Source: Caulochytrium protostelioides (lineage: Eukaryota; Chytridiomycota; Caulochytriomycetes; Caulochytriales; Caulochytriaceae). From it: DNA of 40,735 nt. Shown here one piece after another: positions 32,201-40,373 of this stretch (positions within the stretch are counted from its first letter, which is position 1; every line of letters starts with the position of its first letter). A program made the translations under genes and the position numbers. The stretch is taken from the NCBI GenBank assembly GCA_003615045.1, contig ML014275.1:1-40735 (forward strand). Reading direction: 5' to 3'. The notes under the pieces were generated by a model that searched no databases, was not told the DNA's origin, and saw only the letters and a program-made list of their open reading frames with translations.

Positions 32201-32606
32201 CGCTCTCGTTGTCTCGGCCGCCGGCGCCGTCGACGCCGCGCGCATGCCGTCGCACGCGCCGGTCCGCGCCGAGGTCGAGGTCGCGCGCCGCGCGCTGCTC
32301 GCCGAGATCTACCCGACGTTCATGACCAGCGCGACCGAGTACCCCTTTGGCCGCTCGATGGTCGCCGCCATGTTCCAGGAGCGCCTTTCGGCCCACTACG
32401 ATTTGAGCCTCTTCAACGACTACCAGACCTGGGTGGTCGGCCAGATCGAGCGCGGTGACCCGAGCCAGACCGCCGCCGGCTTCGGCACCTTCCTTGACGC
32501 GCTGCTCACGAAGGTCCGCAACCCGAACGCTCTCAAGAACGCGGTCCTGCCGACGATCGAGGTCAAGCTTGTCTCGCTCAAACAAAACACCGAAGTCGAG
32601 GCATAG
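29271..32606 (+). CDS. LARP1: LARP1-type La-related RNA-binding protein
   Basis: The frame encodes 1111 residues. It is open upstream, but the first ATG is at 29271 in a good context (CACCACCATGATGGCC). Residues 1-580 are disordered Ala/Pro/Thr/Ser text with short conserved-looking islands: DGFTLVVGKAQKRAPRR (about 205-221) and GLSFSQIAARTLAKNN (about 323-338). The La motif lies at about 585-725: FIKCQIEFYFSSENLCSDFY and GWISLMTLIRFNR, then, after an Ala/Asp-rich insert of about 50 residues, the last part VVELSSCSDSGWRIRRAG and IWSYWVP. Near the C-terminus (about 1020-1075) YPFGRSMVAAMFQERL and LFNDYQTWVVGQIERG followed by GFGTFLDALL resemble a DM15 box, the LARP1 hallmark that binds the mRNA cap. 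LARP1 proteins control 5'TOP or ribosomal-protein mRNAs in the cytoplasm. The La motif is firm; the DM15 call is weaker. Confidence 0.88.
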   Translation: MMADLNWADMTEGLPELPSRTASPVQPSPSSAAAVETPAADVSPASTVTESATTADIAAAPATEAETAAPAMLATIPEAAVPESTTPASAPAPAATPSPDAAAPSNATEAVAAAEEAPAAPAPEPAKKPAPAPAVNIWKVRAEQIAAKQAALPSSTSSSAAAAAAPAAEGAAAAARKPLSGRRQTASAPASPVAEAAPEPPMEDADGFTLVVGKAQKRAPRRAAAAAVVAPAVTLPSTPSAPRTPRAEKASPAAAPAAEAKPTEATSSSESPATDSATPSEEGAAAAGSPAAPATAAAETKPAEAKPADAAPKPILSKPITPGLSFSQIAARTLAKNNEAVASATTTTITTTTITNPNGSNKSTDAAPTASTAVKHDAAAATEMDGKAAAKAEGRSETAEKAGSETADATTPTRRATTPSNAGGSGSATPKRRSTPRGRNPVSPNTTPRRNDESMNADAGKTAGTPTKKPFTNGSIRHTSFRNPNWNSNANGNHMQKQFSTGAVATHGGADYAMARGGSVNGARHAHGQRYGHHHSAHHPAAAGKHAHTTPASEAVQQAALAHQRRVLANVQKHATGPWASETEPVVLDWFIKCQIEFYFSSENLCSDFYLRSQMNAEGWISLMTLIRFNRARLLFETLGQGLGLNQAAAAAANTDGAATDGEKAAADAAFTQVLQGDNASLPTWVTDFVQTALEDSPVVELSSCSDSGWRIRRAGIWSYWVPNAAAATTAAAAATQPHFSDGSHGSAPASSSALPSGTAPAIRNSTASSGEQPAAATPATPALHQPKARHADAAATLLTSVGEIPTPPRTVSPTTLTAAASLFCTTPTQMAAYPTSEEHVLVFPFGVGDVMAKTVPAAHDTAARARFARAGAPLRRTLDTLQPTDVASRLETFTVADADAGRLAWLVLGSGAPMFLEQGAAIRALSDADVCRLCGAHAFVGLRQLQAVSLGAVATANGPEDLAASGALRVLHALYRALVVSAAGAVDAARMPSHAPVRAEVEVARRALLAEIYPTFMTSATEYPFGRSMVAAMFQERLSAHYDLSLFNDYQTWVVGQIERGDPSQTAAGFGTFLDALLTKVRNPNALKNAVLPTIEVKLVSLKQNTEVEA

Positions 32607-33232
32607 AAGCAAAGACCGTCTTCCTGTGTTCTTTTTGCATCCTTCGGCATTGTTGCTGGATTTCTCTCGCTCTTCCCTTTTTCTTCAAAACTTACCTTCT
32701 CTGCGCCCCTCACCACGTCACGTCTCTTTCAAAGGCTTGGTCCAGTCGCCCTTTTTGTTCTTCGATGGCTCGCTCTGTGCATGCCGCGCCTTACCCGTGA
32801 TTGCTGTCTCCGACGCTGCCAAGTTGGGTCTCGATCGCCCGTTCCGACACGTCTGCTTCGACGAGCTTCATATCCCATCGGATGTCACCCTGTCCCCTGG
32901 ATCATGCCCCCTTATTTATGTTTTTTTTTTCTAGCCTACCTTTGAAACCACTGAAAATACTTTATTTTGAACGTCCTTTTTGCATCCACACAAGTTCCGT
33001 CAGTCGGCAACACGTCATCGAGAAGTATGCAAGTACTCAGGGCTTATAAGACGACGATGGCTCTGGTTGATCGATTCGTGCACGCGTCGACAATCAACAG
33101 AAAAAAAAAAGGAAGACGCCATGCATATTAAATAAGATTATCGCGGTCATCTATGGTGGTCGCGCAATGGAAACACCGCATCGTCCCCGCGATTGTCTGA
33201 TGATCCCGTCAGCTCTTGCGAGCAACGGTGAC
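32607..33232. other. Convergent 3' region, AT-richer
   Basis: This lies between the stops of the LARP1-type gene (plus) and the RPC6 gene (minus). The plus strand is T-rich, as expected for a 3' UTR, and includes a T run near 32920-32930. An A run sits at 33100-33110. No canonical AATAAA is obvious on either strand and I see no gene. Confidence 0.55.
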
Positions 33233-34480
33233 TCAGAAATCAAACCAGCTTTCGAAGTACCAGCAGGTCTCGGGACTCACTGCAAAACCGTCCTGGCAGG
33301 TTTCAAAACGCGGGCAGCGGCTGCACGGCACTTCGGTCAGCGGATGGCGAAGATCCGTCTGCGGCGCGACAGCACGATACATCCAGAGGTCCGCCTCCAT
33401 ATCCGTTGTATCCTCCTCCTCATCGTCATCCTCGTCGTCCTCGATGATACGGTCAAATTCGATCTCGGTTGCTGGCTCCACGTCGTCCTCGGCATACCGG
33501 CCGCGCGTATGCGGCGCGATTCGGGATGACGCAACCGTCCCGACATCGGGCCGAATCGAACGGCTGAGTTTGCCGTCATACAGCAGCCGGTCCAGCAAGA
33601 CTTGGACATCGCTGACAGCGAGCTGGATGGAGGATATACCCGATCCCATCACGTGCGCATGAACTTCGCGCACGGTGGGGTAATCGGTATGGTCGGCGCT
33701 GAAAACATCTTGCCGCTTGGCATCCGGATAGGAGCGGTGCAGGATGAACCGGTAGATCTGAATCGTGAGCGCCTCAATGAACTCCATATCCATAGCCTGG
33801 TCTGTGTACCACGCACCGCCCGTCAGCTCGACCGACGGCTCGAGCTCGGCCAGCATGTACGTCTTCTTGGTTGGCTGCTTGACGCTCTTGACGCTCTTGA
33901 TGATCCGCGCATTCTCGAGCGCCTTGATGCACTTCATGACCGACTGCTGATGCAGGTTGCTCCGCGTCCGGATATCTTTGAGCCAGATGCCGCGGTTGCC
34001 GGCCTCCTTGATGCGCTCGTAGACAATGCGTTCCGTCGGCGACAAACTTGCTGTCTTGCGGATCTCTTCTTCGGTGCGCGCACGGAACACCAAGTCCCGC
34101 CCCACTTTCTGGAGCTCAATATACTGCCGCGACTGGAGCACATTGATGCGGGCCACCAGTGTCTCTTTCGTCCAGCCGCTTAGATGCGCGAGCAGCTCGT
34201 CGTCCTTCATGGCGCGACCTGAGCGCCGCAGCAGCCGCAGAAGGTGCTGCTCATGCTCGCCGAGGGGTCGCTGCTCGCCGCCGCTGGCTGGGGCCGCTGC
34301 TAAAGCCGTTGACGCCGGCGCGGCTGTCGGCGTCGCCATGGCCGAGGCGCTGCCGGGGCGGCCAATCGCAACGCCGACGCTGCCAGAAGCGGCCACGCCT
34401 TCCGGCATGCGTATCCTCTTGGCAGCCGCGCTATCGGGGCCGCCGGCCGCCGGCGCGGCATCGCCCGGTCGTTTCGACAT
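33233..34480 (-). CDS. RPC34: RNA polymerase III subunit RPC6 (RPC34/POLR3F)
   Basis: The frame encodes 415 residues from the ATG at 34480. An Ala/Pro-rich N-terminus (about 1-70) precedes winged-helix repeats. The first contains GWTKETLVARINVLQSRQYI, the second AGNRGIWLKDIRTRSNLHQQ then KALENARIIKSVKSVKQPTK (about 160-210), a signature of this subunit. A third winged helix covers about 220-320. An acidic run (EDDEDDDEEED) follows, and the C-terminal tail PCSRCPRFETC...SPETCWYF holds Cys386, 389, 395 and 406. In human and archaeal homologues these bind a 4Fe-4S cluster. The subunit works with RPC3 and RPC7 in promoter opening and TFIIIB contact at tRNA and 5S genes. All four Cys are kept; yeast Rpc34 lacks a full set, so this is the ancestral form. 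Confidence 0.95.
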   Translation of the reverse strand: MSKRPGDAAPAAGGPDSAAAKRIRMPEGVAASGSVGVAIGRPGSASAMATPTAAPASTALAAAPASGGEQRPLGEHEQHLLRLLRRSGRAMKDDELLAHLSGWTKETLVARINVLQSRQYIELQKVGRDLVFRARTEEEIRKTASLSPTERIVYERIKEAGNRGIWLKDIRTRSNLHQQSVMKCIKALENARIIKSVKSVKQPTKKTYMLAELEPSVELTGGAWYTDQAMDMEFIEALTIQIYRFILHRSYPDAKRQDVFSADHTDYPTVREVHAHVMGSGISSIQLAVSDVQVLLDRLLYDGKLSRSIRPDVGTVASSRIAPHTRGRYAEDDVEPATEIEFDRIIEDDEDDDEEEDTTDMEADLWMYRAVAPQTDLRHPLTEVPCSRCPRFETCQDGFAVSPETCWYFESWFDF

Positions 34481-35108
34481 CACGGTGCCGTGCGGGTATG
34501 TGAAACAGCCAGGTTAACAGGGCCGGCGAGGCGGGCGCCCCGGAGGAGCACGCGTGTCGACGTGTCAGGGCGGTCCGAAACACACCGGAAGTCCGCGGAG
34601 TCGGCGGGCAGCGGGTATGAGAGCAAAACGGGTTCTTCGAATGCGATGGGCGCTCGTCTCTTTGCTGTGCGATGCAGGACTGCCGACGGGTCTGCGGTCG
34701 GTCTCGGCAAGGTATCGTCCGGGTGCCTGTTGTTCCGGAATGGCGGGACCGCCGACGACACTGGCTAACGGCCACCGGGACCACGGTTACGCCGGTACGC
34801 AACGGAGAGCGGGTCGAAAACCGGCGGCCACGACGGATTGTTATACGTTGCGAGGCGGTGCGCGGGCAGCGGGCAGCGGGTGGGGTCAAGGCCGTTGAGT
34901 AGGACCGGGTCGGTGGGGACGCGGCTCGAGCGCCAACTCCGCTCAGGCCGAGAGGGCGAGAACCACAGTGATGAGCGGCTGAGGGGCGACGATGCGCGAA
35001 GTGAAGTCAAGTCAGTCGGTCTCCGAATCGCCGTCATACCGCGGTCACGCAGTTTCCTTGTTTTCTCGCCGTTTCTCGCCGTTTCGTGTGCTTTTGCCGA
35101 CCGCCGCC

Positions 35109-35489
35109 ATGACCAGCGGTATCCCTTATCGGGTCTTTCACGACCTTGTGCGCCGCTCGGGGGGGTGGATGCTTGAGAAGGGGGCGGCCACCAAGACAAA
35201 CGCAAACAGGAAAGATGAAAAATACGCACAAGACCGGTTGTCGCTGGAGAGAAAACCGCTTGGATCTGGACTCGGTCTGGCGAGGAATCGGCATCGAACG
35301 ACCGGCATCTACGACAGGCAGAACGTGTCCCTGCTCCAACCCGCATCGCACACAGCCATCACTCAGTACGACGCAGCGCATTCGTCACTGAAGAGACGCC
35401 ACATGGATCTGCGCTGCTGTGCAAATATCTATGTCTGTGTGCATGTGGTTTTACTTGAAAATAAGAGAAGGAGAAGCTATGGGACATAG
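35109..35489 (+). CDS. Possible small protein, unknown
   Basis: The ATG at 35109 sits in a near-ideal context (GCCGCCATGACC), preceded by a T/C-rich leader (35050-35100). The frame encodes 126 residues and begins MTSGIPYRVFHDLVRRSGGW, which reads like real protein. After about residue 45 the text is less convincing, so it may be exon 1 of a spliced gene, or chance. I recognise no family. Confidence 0.25.
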   Translation: MTSGIPYRVFHDLVRRSGGWMLEKGAATKTNANRKDEKYAQDRLSLERKPLGSGLGLARNRHRTTGIYDRQNVSLLQPASHTAITQYDAAHSSLKRRHMDLRCCANIYVCVHVVLLENKRRRSYGT

Positions 35490-35574
35490 TAGAAGACGAT
35501 AGCGTCGATGCAGAAAAAAACAAAGACATCCGTGGTAACTAGCAAGAAGGGTGGTGGGATAAGAGTAAGGAAGT

Positions 35575-35594
35575 GGAGGCGGAGGCGGAGGCGG
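35575..35594. repeat. 6-bp repeat (GGAGGC)n
   Basis: Three full GGAGGC units stand in a row and then decay into a G-rich stretch. It lies about 240 bp after the G3BP-like stop, probably in or just past its 3' UTR. Confidence 0.8.
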
Positions 35595-35830
35595 TCGGGA
35601 GGGGGGAGAGGCGTCCTCAGTGAAGGAAGGAAGGTGACCATTCCCCCCAGGAAGGGCCCAATATTCTAAGAGAGGGCCTGCCGCAGAGCAACCGCCTGTG
35701 AGCCGGGCGTCGGGTCGCGGTAGCACCGAGACCTTCAGGAAAGCGCCACGTCGCGAATCCAAGCCACTGCGTCACGCGTCGGTCACACCGGCTGCTCTGC
35801 AACGCGGCCAACCTTGCCTGCGGCACGCGC

Positions 35831-37549
35831 TTACTTGGAGGCCGCCGAGGCGGCGGCGGGCAGCGAGGCATTGGCGCCGGCGCGGGGCGCCGAGGCGGAG
35901 GCCGCGACATGGCCCGCGCCGCCACGCGTCGACTTGTTAGCGCTACCACCGCGACCGCTCGCACCGCCGCCACGGGCATAGCCCCCGCGGCCCTGGCCGC
36001 GGCCAGCGCTAGCGCCCTGACCATGACCGTTCGCCGACCTGGGCGGGCGCGTCTCGCCGACGAGCGTCTGCCCGTCGGGGCCCTGGAACGTGTGGCCGGA
36101 CGCCGCTTGCGCCGCCTCAAACGTCGCGAAGTCGACAAAGGCAATCCGGCGGTCGGCATGCACCGAGACGCCCTGGATCGGACCGAACGACGCGAACTCC
36201 GCCTGGAGCGCGGCTTGCGACACGTTGCCGATGTGCTTGATCATGACCGAGAAGCGAGGCGGGTGGCGGGGCGTGCGCGGGCCGCTGCTCACGTGGCCGG
36301 CGCCACCGGCGCCCGCGCTGGCGCCCGCGGGCGAGGCGGGGCTGTCGCTGCCCGAGCGGCGAGTGTTGCGGTCGAAACGGCGGTTGTCGTTCTTGCGGCT
36401 GACGGTGGTGAACTCGTCGTCGCCCGTCTCTTGCTGCGACGCGGCCATCGCCGCCGACGACTCCTTGTGGAGCGACGGCGGGGAGGCCTGGCTGCGCTTC
36501 GGCGGCGCCGCAGACGGCTTCGAGGTCTCCTTGATCGGCGCGGCCGCGGCCACGGGGGCAGCCGCCGCGGTCGCCGGCGCGGCCGGGGCCGCTGCTGCGG
36601 CCGGGGTCATACCCGCAATGGTCGCCCAGCTCGAGGGCTTCGGCGGCGCCGCCGGCGCGGCGGGCGCCGCGGTCTTCGCCTCGGACTTGGCCGGCGTCGC
36701 CGGCTTCTTGGACGCGGCGGCCGACGTCGGCGCCGCGTCCTTCTTCTCCGCCGCCGGCTTCGACGCGGCCGGGGCCGCCTCCTTGGGCGCAGCGGGCGCG
36801 GCCATCTTGGCGGGAGGGGCCGGCGTCGCCGCCGGCTTCTTGGGACTCACCGGCTCGGCGGGGGCTGCGGCGGCCTTGTCGGCGCGGGCTGGCGAGGCCG
36901 ACCGCGCAGGGCTCGCCGAACGCGACGTGACCGACGCCGCGGACGGCTCAGCCGGCTGGGATTGAGCGGGGACCGTGGTCGTCGCCGCGGTGGCGGCTGC
37001 CGCCGGAGCCGGGGCCGTCGCCTTAGGGGCGGCCTTCGCCGGGGCCGCCGCCGCAGGCGTCGCGTCGGCCGTCTTGGTGGCGGCGGTCGCGGTCTGGGCC
37101 GGCGCGACGGCGGGCGCGACCGGCGTGGCCGGCGTCTCGGGGGCCTCTTCCTTGAGGAAGCGGAGGATGTCGTTCAGGACGTAGAACCCGGTGGGCTGCG
37201 GGGCGAGCCAGAAGGTCTGGCAGAACTTGCGGGTGGGCTGGTTCTTGGTGGCCATTTCGCCCGTAACCTGAGTGAGGACGCCGCCGTCGAGACTGAGCTG
37301 GCCGTCGACGTTGTTGACCACGACGAGGCAGTCGTTGGGCTTGAGGTTCTTCGCCATGAAGAGGGCGTTGATTTCCTCAGTGCCGACGCGTTCACTGGCG
37401 GCATCGCCCTCGTCGCCGTGCAGCAGGCGTGACTCGGCGTTGTAGAAGTGGTGGAGCTTGGAAGGATCCTTGTTGAGGAAGGTGTAATACTCCTGGACAA
37501 AGATCCAAGCGACCTCCGTCGGGTCGTGAGGGGCGGCGTCGTGGTCCAT
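35831..37549 (-). CDS. G3BP-like protein: NTF2-like domain, RRM, RGG tail
   Basis: The frame encodes 572 residues from the ATG at 37549, which starts the conserved domain directly; the frame is open upstream, but that text does not look like protein. Residues 11-134 are an NTF2-like fold: VAWIFVQEYYTFLNKDPSKL, HHFYNAESRLLHGDE, then RKFCQTFWLAPQPTGFYVLN, typical of G3BP/Bre5/Nxt3. An Ala/Pro/Lys-rich disordered middle (about 135-430) includes DDEFTTVSRKND. An RRM lies at about 432-500 (FSVMIKHIGNVSQAALQAEF, RIAFVDFATFEAAQAA). An RGG/GYARGG tail follows, suited to RNA binding and arginine methylation. In the family these proteins nucleate stress granules and serve as cofactors of ubiquitin proteases (Bre5-Ubp3, G3BP-USP10). 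All three modules are in the standard order. Confidence 0.93.
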   Translation of the reverse strand: MDHDAAPHDPTEVAWIFVQEYYTFLNKDPSKLHHFYNAESRLLHGDEGDAASERVGTEEINALFMAKNLKPNDCLVVVNNVDGQLSLDGGVLTQVTGEMATKNQPTRKFCQTFWLAPQPTGFYVLNDILRFLKEEAPETPATPVAPAVAPAQTATAATKTADATPAAAAPAKAAPKATAPAPAAAATAATTTVPAQSQPAEPSAASVTSRSASPARSASPARADKAAAAPAEPVSPKKPAATPAPPAKMAAPAAPKEAAPAASKPAAEKKDAAPTSAAASKKPATPAKSEAKTAAPAAPAAPPKPSSWATIAGMTPAAAAAPAAPATAAAAPVAAAAPIKETSKPSAAPPKRSQASPPSLHKESSAAMAASQQETGDDEFTTVSRKNDNRRFDRNTRRSGSDSPASPAGASAGAGGAGHVSSGPRTPRHPPRFSVMIKHIGNVSQAALQAEFASFGPIQGVSVHADRRIAFVDFATFEAAQAASGHTFQGPDGQTLVGETRPPRSANGHGQGASAGRGQGRGGYARGGGASGRGGSANKSTRGGAGHVAASASAPRAGANASLPAAASAASK

Positions 37550-39598
37550 GGCGGAGCGATAAAAAAACGAGTGATGGGAATCAGGGCCGACGATCGGTGT
37601 GTGAGGTGCTGGAGCGGCCGTCGATGAGAGCAGCGCGGGGACGGTACGGAGTAAGAGATTCGGAGACGTGAGGTCGGAAAGGGACGGGTGGGCAGAGATG
37701 CACCAGGATGGCCTCGCCAAAACAGGATAGGGCGGCAGAAGGTGGAAAGGACGGTAGAAAACTGGTGGAAAGAAGAATAACACCTATTAAAAGGCCACCA
37801 AGCGATCAAGATCGGTATAACGCAGAACGATTGCCGAAGACGTCGGAATGGAATGGCCCATGAGGCAAGTCATGAAACCCAAAAGATCAGACCCGAGACG
37901 GTGAGTGGATGAGGTGTTGCACAATCGCTGGGCATGATTCAGACCGATCCGCAAAAGGCACGGATGATCTCCGTGCTTTTTGACCGCGACCTGTAGACCC
38001 CGAAGCCCGTATTCGTCAAGCAAGCCGTCTTCTCGTTGTCGTGACATCTCCTGTGAGGAAATCACTCGCAGTCGTGCATCAGACCATGGGATATAACAAG
38101 ACCCGTAGACATCGTCGCGATTGCCATTCCATCTGATGAGGCCGTCAATGGCATGTCGGTGCCGCCGCCGCCACCGCCAAGATGACGGAGGCGGACGACG
38201 TCTCGTCAAGTTGAACGTTATCGCATGCGCGTGACGCATCGACGACCTGCGCTCTCGCCGTGCCGTCCGCCTCGACGCGTCGCGACGCGCATCGCAAGAA
38301 ACATCCTGCAAGACCACGCGGACCACGCAGACCGCGGTCATACGTGCCACCGGCAGGATGCTAGGGCAGCGAGACAGCGCCCGGGCCGTCCAGCCCACCA
38401 AGATAGCGTCGGCTATGCCTCATGTACCTTATCGCAGACCGGCGTGGACCGGCGCGATGACGGTGTCGGGCCGTGTGATGTCGAGCTTGAGGGGCGGACA
38501 GCGTTCACCGGGCGTGAGCGGGGGGCGCGGAAGACGGTCGATATAGGTGCCGGCGAGGCGGCCGTGGCGGGTAGGTCGACGGGGACTTACCTGGTCGGAG
38601 GGAAGCGTAGCGAAGACGTCGGTTCAAAGACCCATGCACACAGAGCCTGCGCTTGCGTTCCTCCACGTCCATCACATCATGCTACCGTCTCCGTGGCCGG
38701 CCTATCGCACGCGCCGCCGTCTTCTACGCGTCGCTCGTGCCCGCAACGACGTCGACGTCGACGCCGCCCATCTACCAAGACCCTGGATTCCCTTTACTTT
38801 TTTCTTTTTCCTTCGCTCTTTTTCCGGAGTGAGGTGCTCCGTGCAGGATGGGTCGACGGCGAACGAGTGCGAGGTTCAAGCGTACCATACCAGGCGAGCC
38901 GGCAGCACGGGCGCGATGCCCCGAGTCCCGTCGATGCGGACGAGCGACGACGCGCGCGCCCGTCCCCGGTGCGTGTCGTCTCCACGCATGGTCTGTCTTC
39001 CCGGCCTCGATGCCTCGTCAGCCATTGCCGTCCCGCCATCGTCGCCTCGCCTCGCCGTCGCCGGCTGGCACCGCGTTTCGGCGCGACAGCGACCGAGCGA
39101 CAGGGCCGCGCCGTCCCACCAGCCTCGCAGCCCGCCGCCCCCGGATCCTGCCGCAATGGTGCGCGCGGCGCGCAGCCGCCCCCACCAGCCCCAGCGGGCC
39201 CGACCAGGCCCGGCAGAGGCCCTCCTCCGGGTCGTTGCTCCGTCCTTGCGTCGTCGGCCACTACGGGCCCCTCGCCAGACAGGGAGCCCCAGCTCGGTTC
39301 GCGACACGGAAGGCGCACGGGTACGGCGCGGTCCCAATGACGGCGCGGGCGTCCCCTCATCGTCATCGACCGCGGACCGTCAGCTTCGGCACGCTTCGCT
39401 GGCGCCCGCCCGGCCACGCTGAGTCAGAAGCGATAAGCGCTCATGAGGGTCGGTTGTCTCTTGCGCGGCGTGCAAGCCCGGCGCGCTTGTGGCGGTGGAC
39501 CGCCGCGATCACGACGCCCGTCATGAGAATGCCCCCCCAGGCAACGCCTCCATTCTCCGCTTCTCGCATCGTCGCCATGACTGATGCCATATTTTTGT
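37550..39598. other. Region without a recognisable gene
   Basis: The first 250 bp should be the G3BP-like promoter; on the minus strand it is rich in C and T. Beyond that, open frames exist on both strands but none has a domain. A T-rich patch occurs near 38790-38825. A short minus frame near 39440-39600 has one hydrophobic segment (VAWGGILMTGVVIAAV), directly after the Fanzor stop, and its meaning is unclear. Confidence 0.45.
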
Positions 39599-40294
39599 TT
39601 AACGAACTTCTCGTAGAGTATAGGCCCATGCTGGCACGCTATACTTCGTGGTGCCCCCCATGGGTCCCCCACCGAGGCAGTAGTGCATACGGATGAGCTT
39701 GCCGACCTCGGGCCGCAACCTGGTTTGCTCCGGGATGCGGCACAACGCCTTCGGTCTGGCGGGTAAGGCCAGACAGCGTCGGATGTTCAACGCGGCATGG
39801 AGATCGCGGTTCACAAACTTGCTGTGGGTGGCTTCATACCCCAGCAACCGTCAGATCACGTTCCCCTGGCGCCGGCGTTGACTGGGTTTCAGGACTCTAT
39901 TCGTCTGGGCGTACAACCGGGTCTCGCAGACCCGGTTGACCGCCGTCGGCGCGGTCGGGGGGGCGCTCGCCCGGGATGCTTGAGAAATCAGCACGACCGT
40001 CGGATCCCAGATTTGCACCTTGGTCAGGACGACATCGGTCTCGGCATGCACCTGGGACGTCCGGAACCGATGAGCGCATACCCTGAACGTCCAAACTGTT
40101 GGATCGCAGAACTCGTCCTGGCCTCCAGGGGCAAATTTAGCCGCGTCATAGGTGGCCACCACTTCGGCGACTACGGGCTTCGTCGCCGCAGCTGCCCCCT
40201 TGGCGACGCGGTTCAAGAACTGGGCAGACACGCGCTGCTTGCCGCTGTACAGCCGCAGGCGCAGGCGTGCCCAGCGTTCAAAATCCGATGCCAT
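39599..40294 (-). pseudogene. Fanzor (eukaryotic TnpB-like) RNA-guided nuclease, C-terminal remnant
   Basis: Two minus-strand segments in the same frame, 39854-40294 and 39599-39850, are divided by one TGA. The upstream part has RLYSGKQRVSAQFLNRVAKG, VVATYDAAKFAPGG, then CAHRFRTSQVHAETD. The downstream part has SKFVNRDLHAALNIRRC, the RuvC-III signature with its catalytic Asp (NRD) kept, followed by an Arg/Pro-rich tail. Order and spacing match Fanzor1 proteins of fungi and protists. No RuvC-I motif or N-terminal domain is visible upstream, where the DNA turns AT-rich. The 'DE.RTS' position, which carries an alternative catalytic Glu in many Fanzors, reads AHRFRTS. Cys residues of the expected zinc finger are mostly missing. 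Fanzors are transposon-borne nucleases guided by an omega RNA from their own 3' region. This copy looks decayed, unless introns or an assembly error mislead me. Confidence 0.72.
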
Positions 40295-40373
40295 AATATT
40301 TACAAAATATACAATGATATAGTTCAAGTTCAAAGACTCATGTCATAATATTTACAAAATATACAGTGATATA
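40292..40373. repeat. AT-rich 30-bp direct repeat, 52-bp period
   Basis: A 30-bp unit (CATAATATTTACAAAATATA, then CARTGATATA) occurs at 40292-40321 and 40344-40373 with one A/G difference. The 22 bp between them is unrelated. It sits at the upstream end of the Fanzor remnant and marks a sharp switch from GC-rich to AT-rich DNA. Confidence 0.9.

Larger units (their letters stand above)
34481..35830. other. Intergenic region
   Basis: This lies between the RPC6 start (minus) and the G3BP-like stop (minus). It is mixed in composition, with a (GGAGGC)n tract at 35575-35594. One small plus-strand frame with a strong start context is listed separately; otherwise I see nothing. Confidence 0.5.

Noticed and set aside
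37550-37783. N-terminal extension of the G3BP-like protein
   Set aside because: The frame is open upstream, but the text is Pro/Ser/Phe-rich promoter-like DNA. The ATG at 37549 starts directly at the NTF2-like fold.
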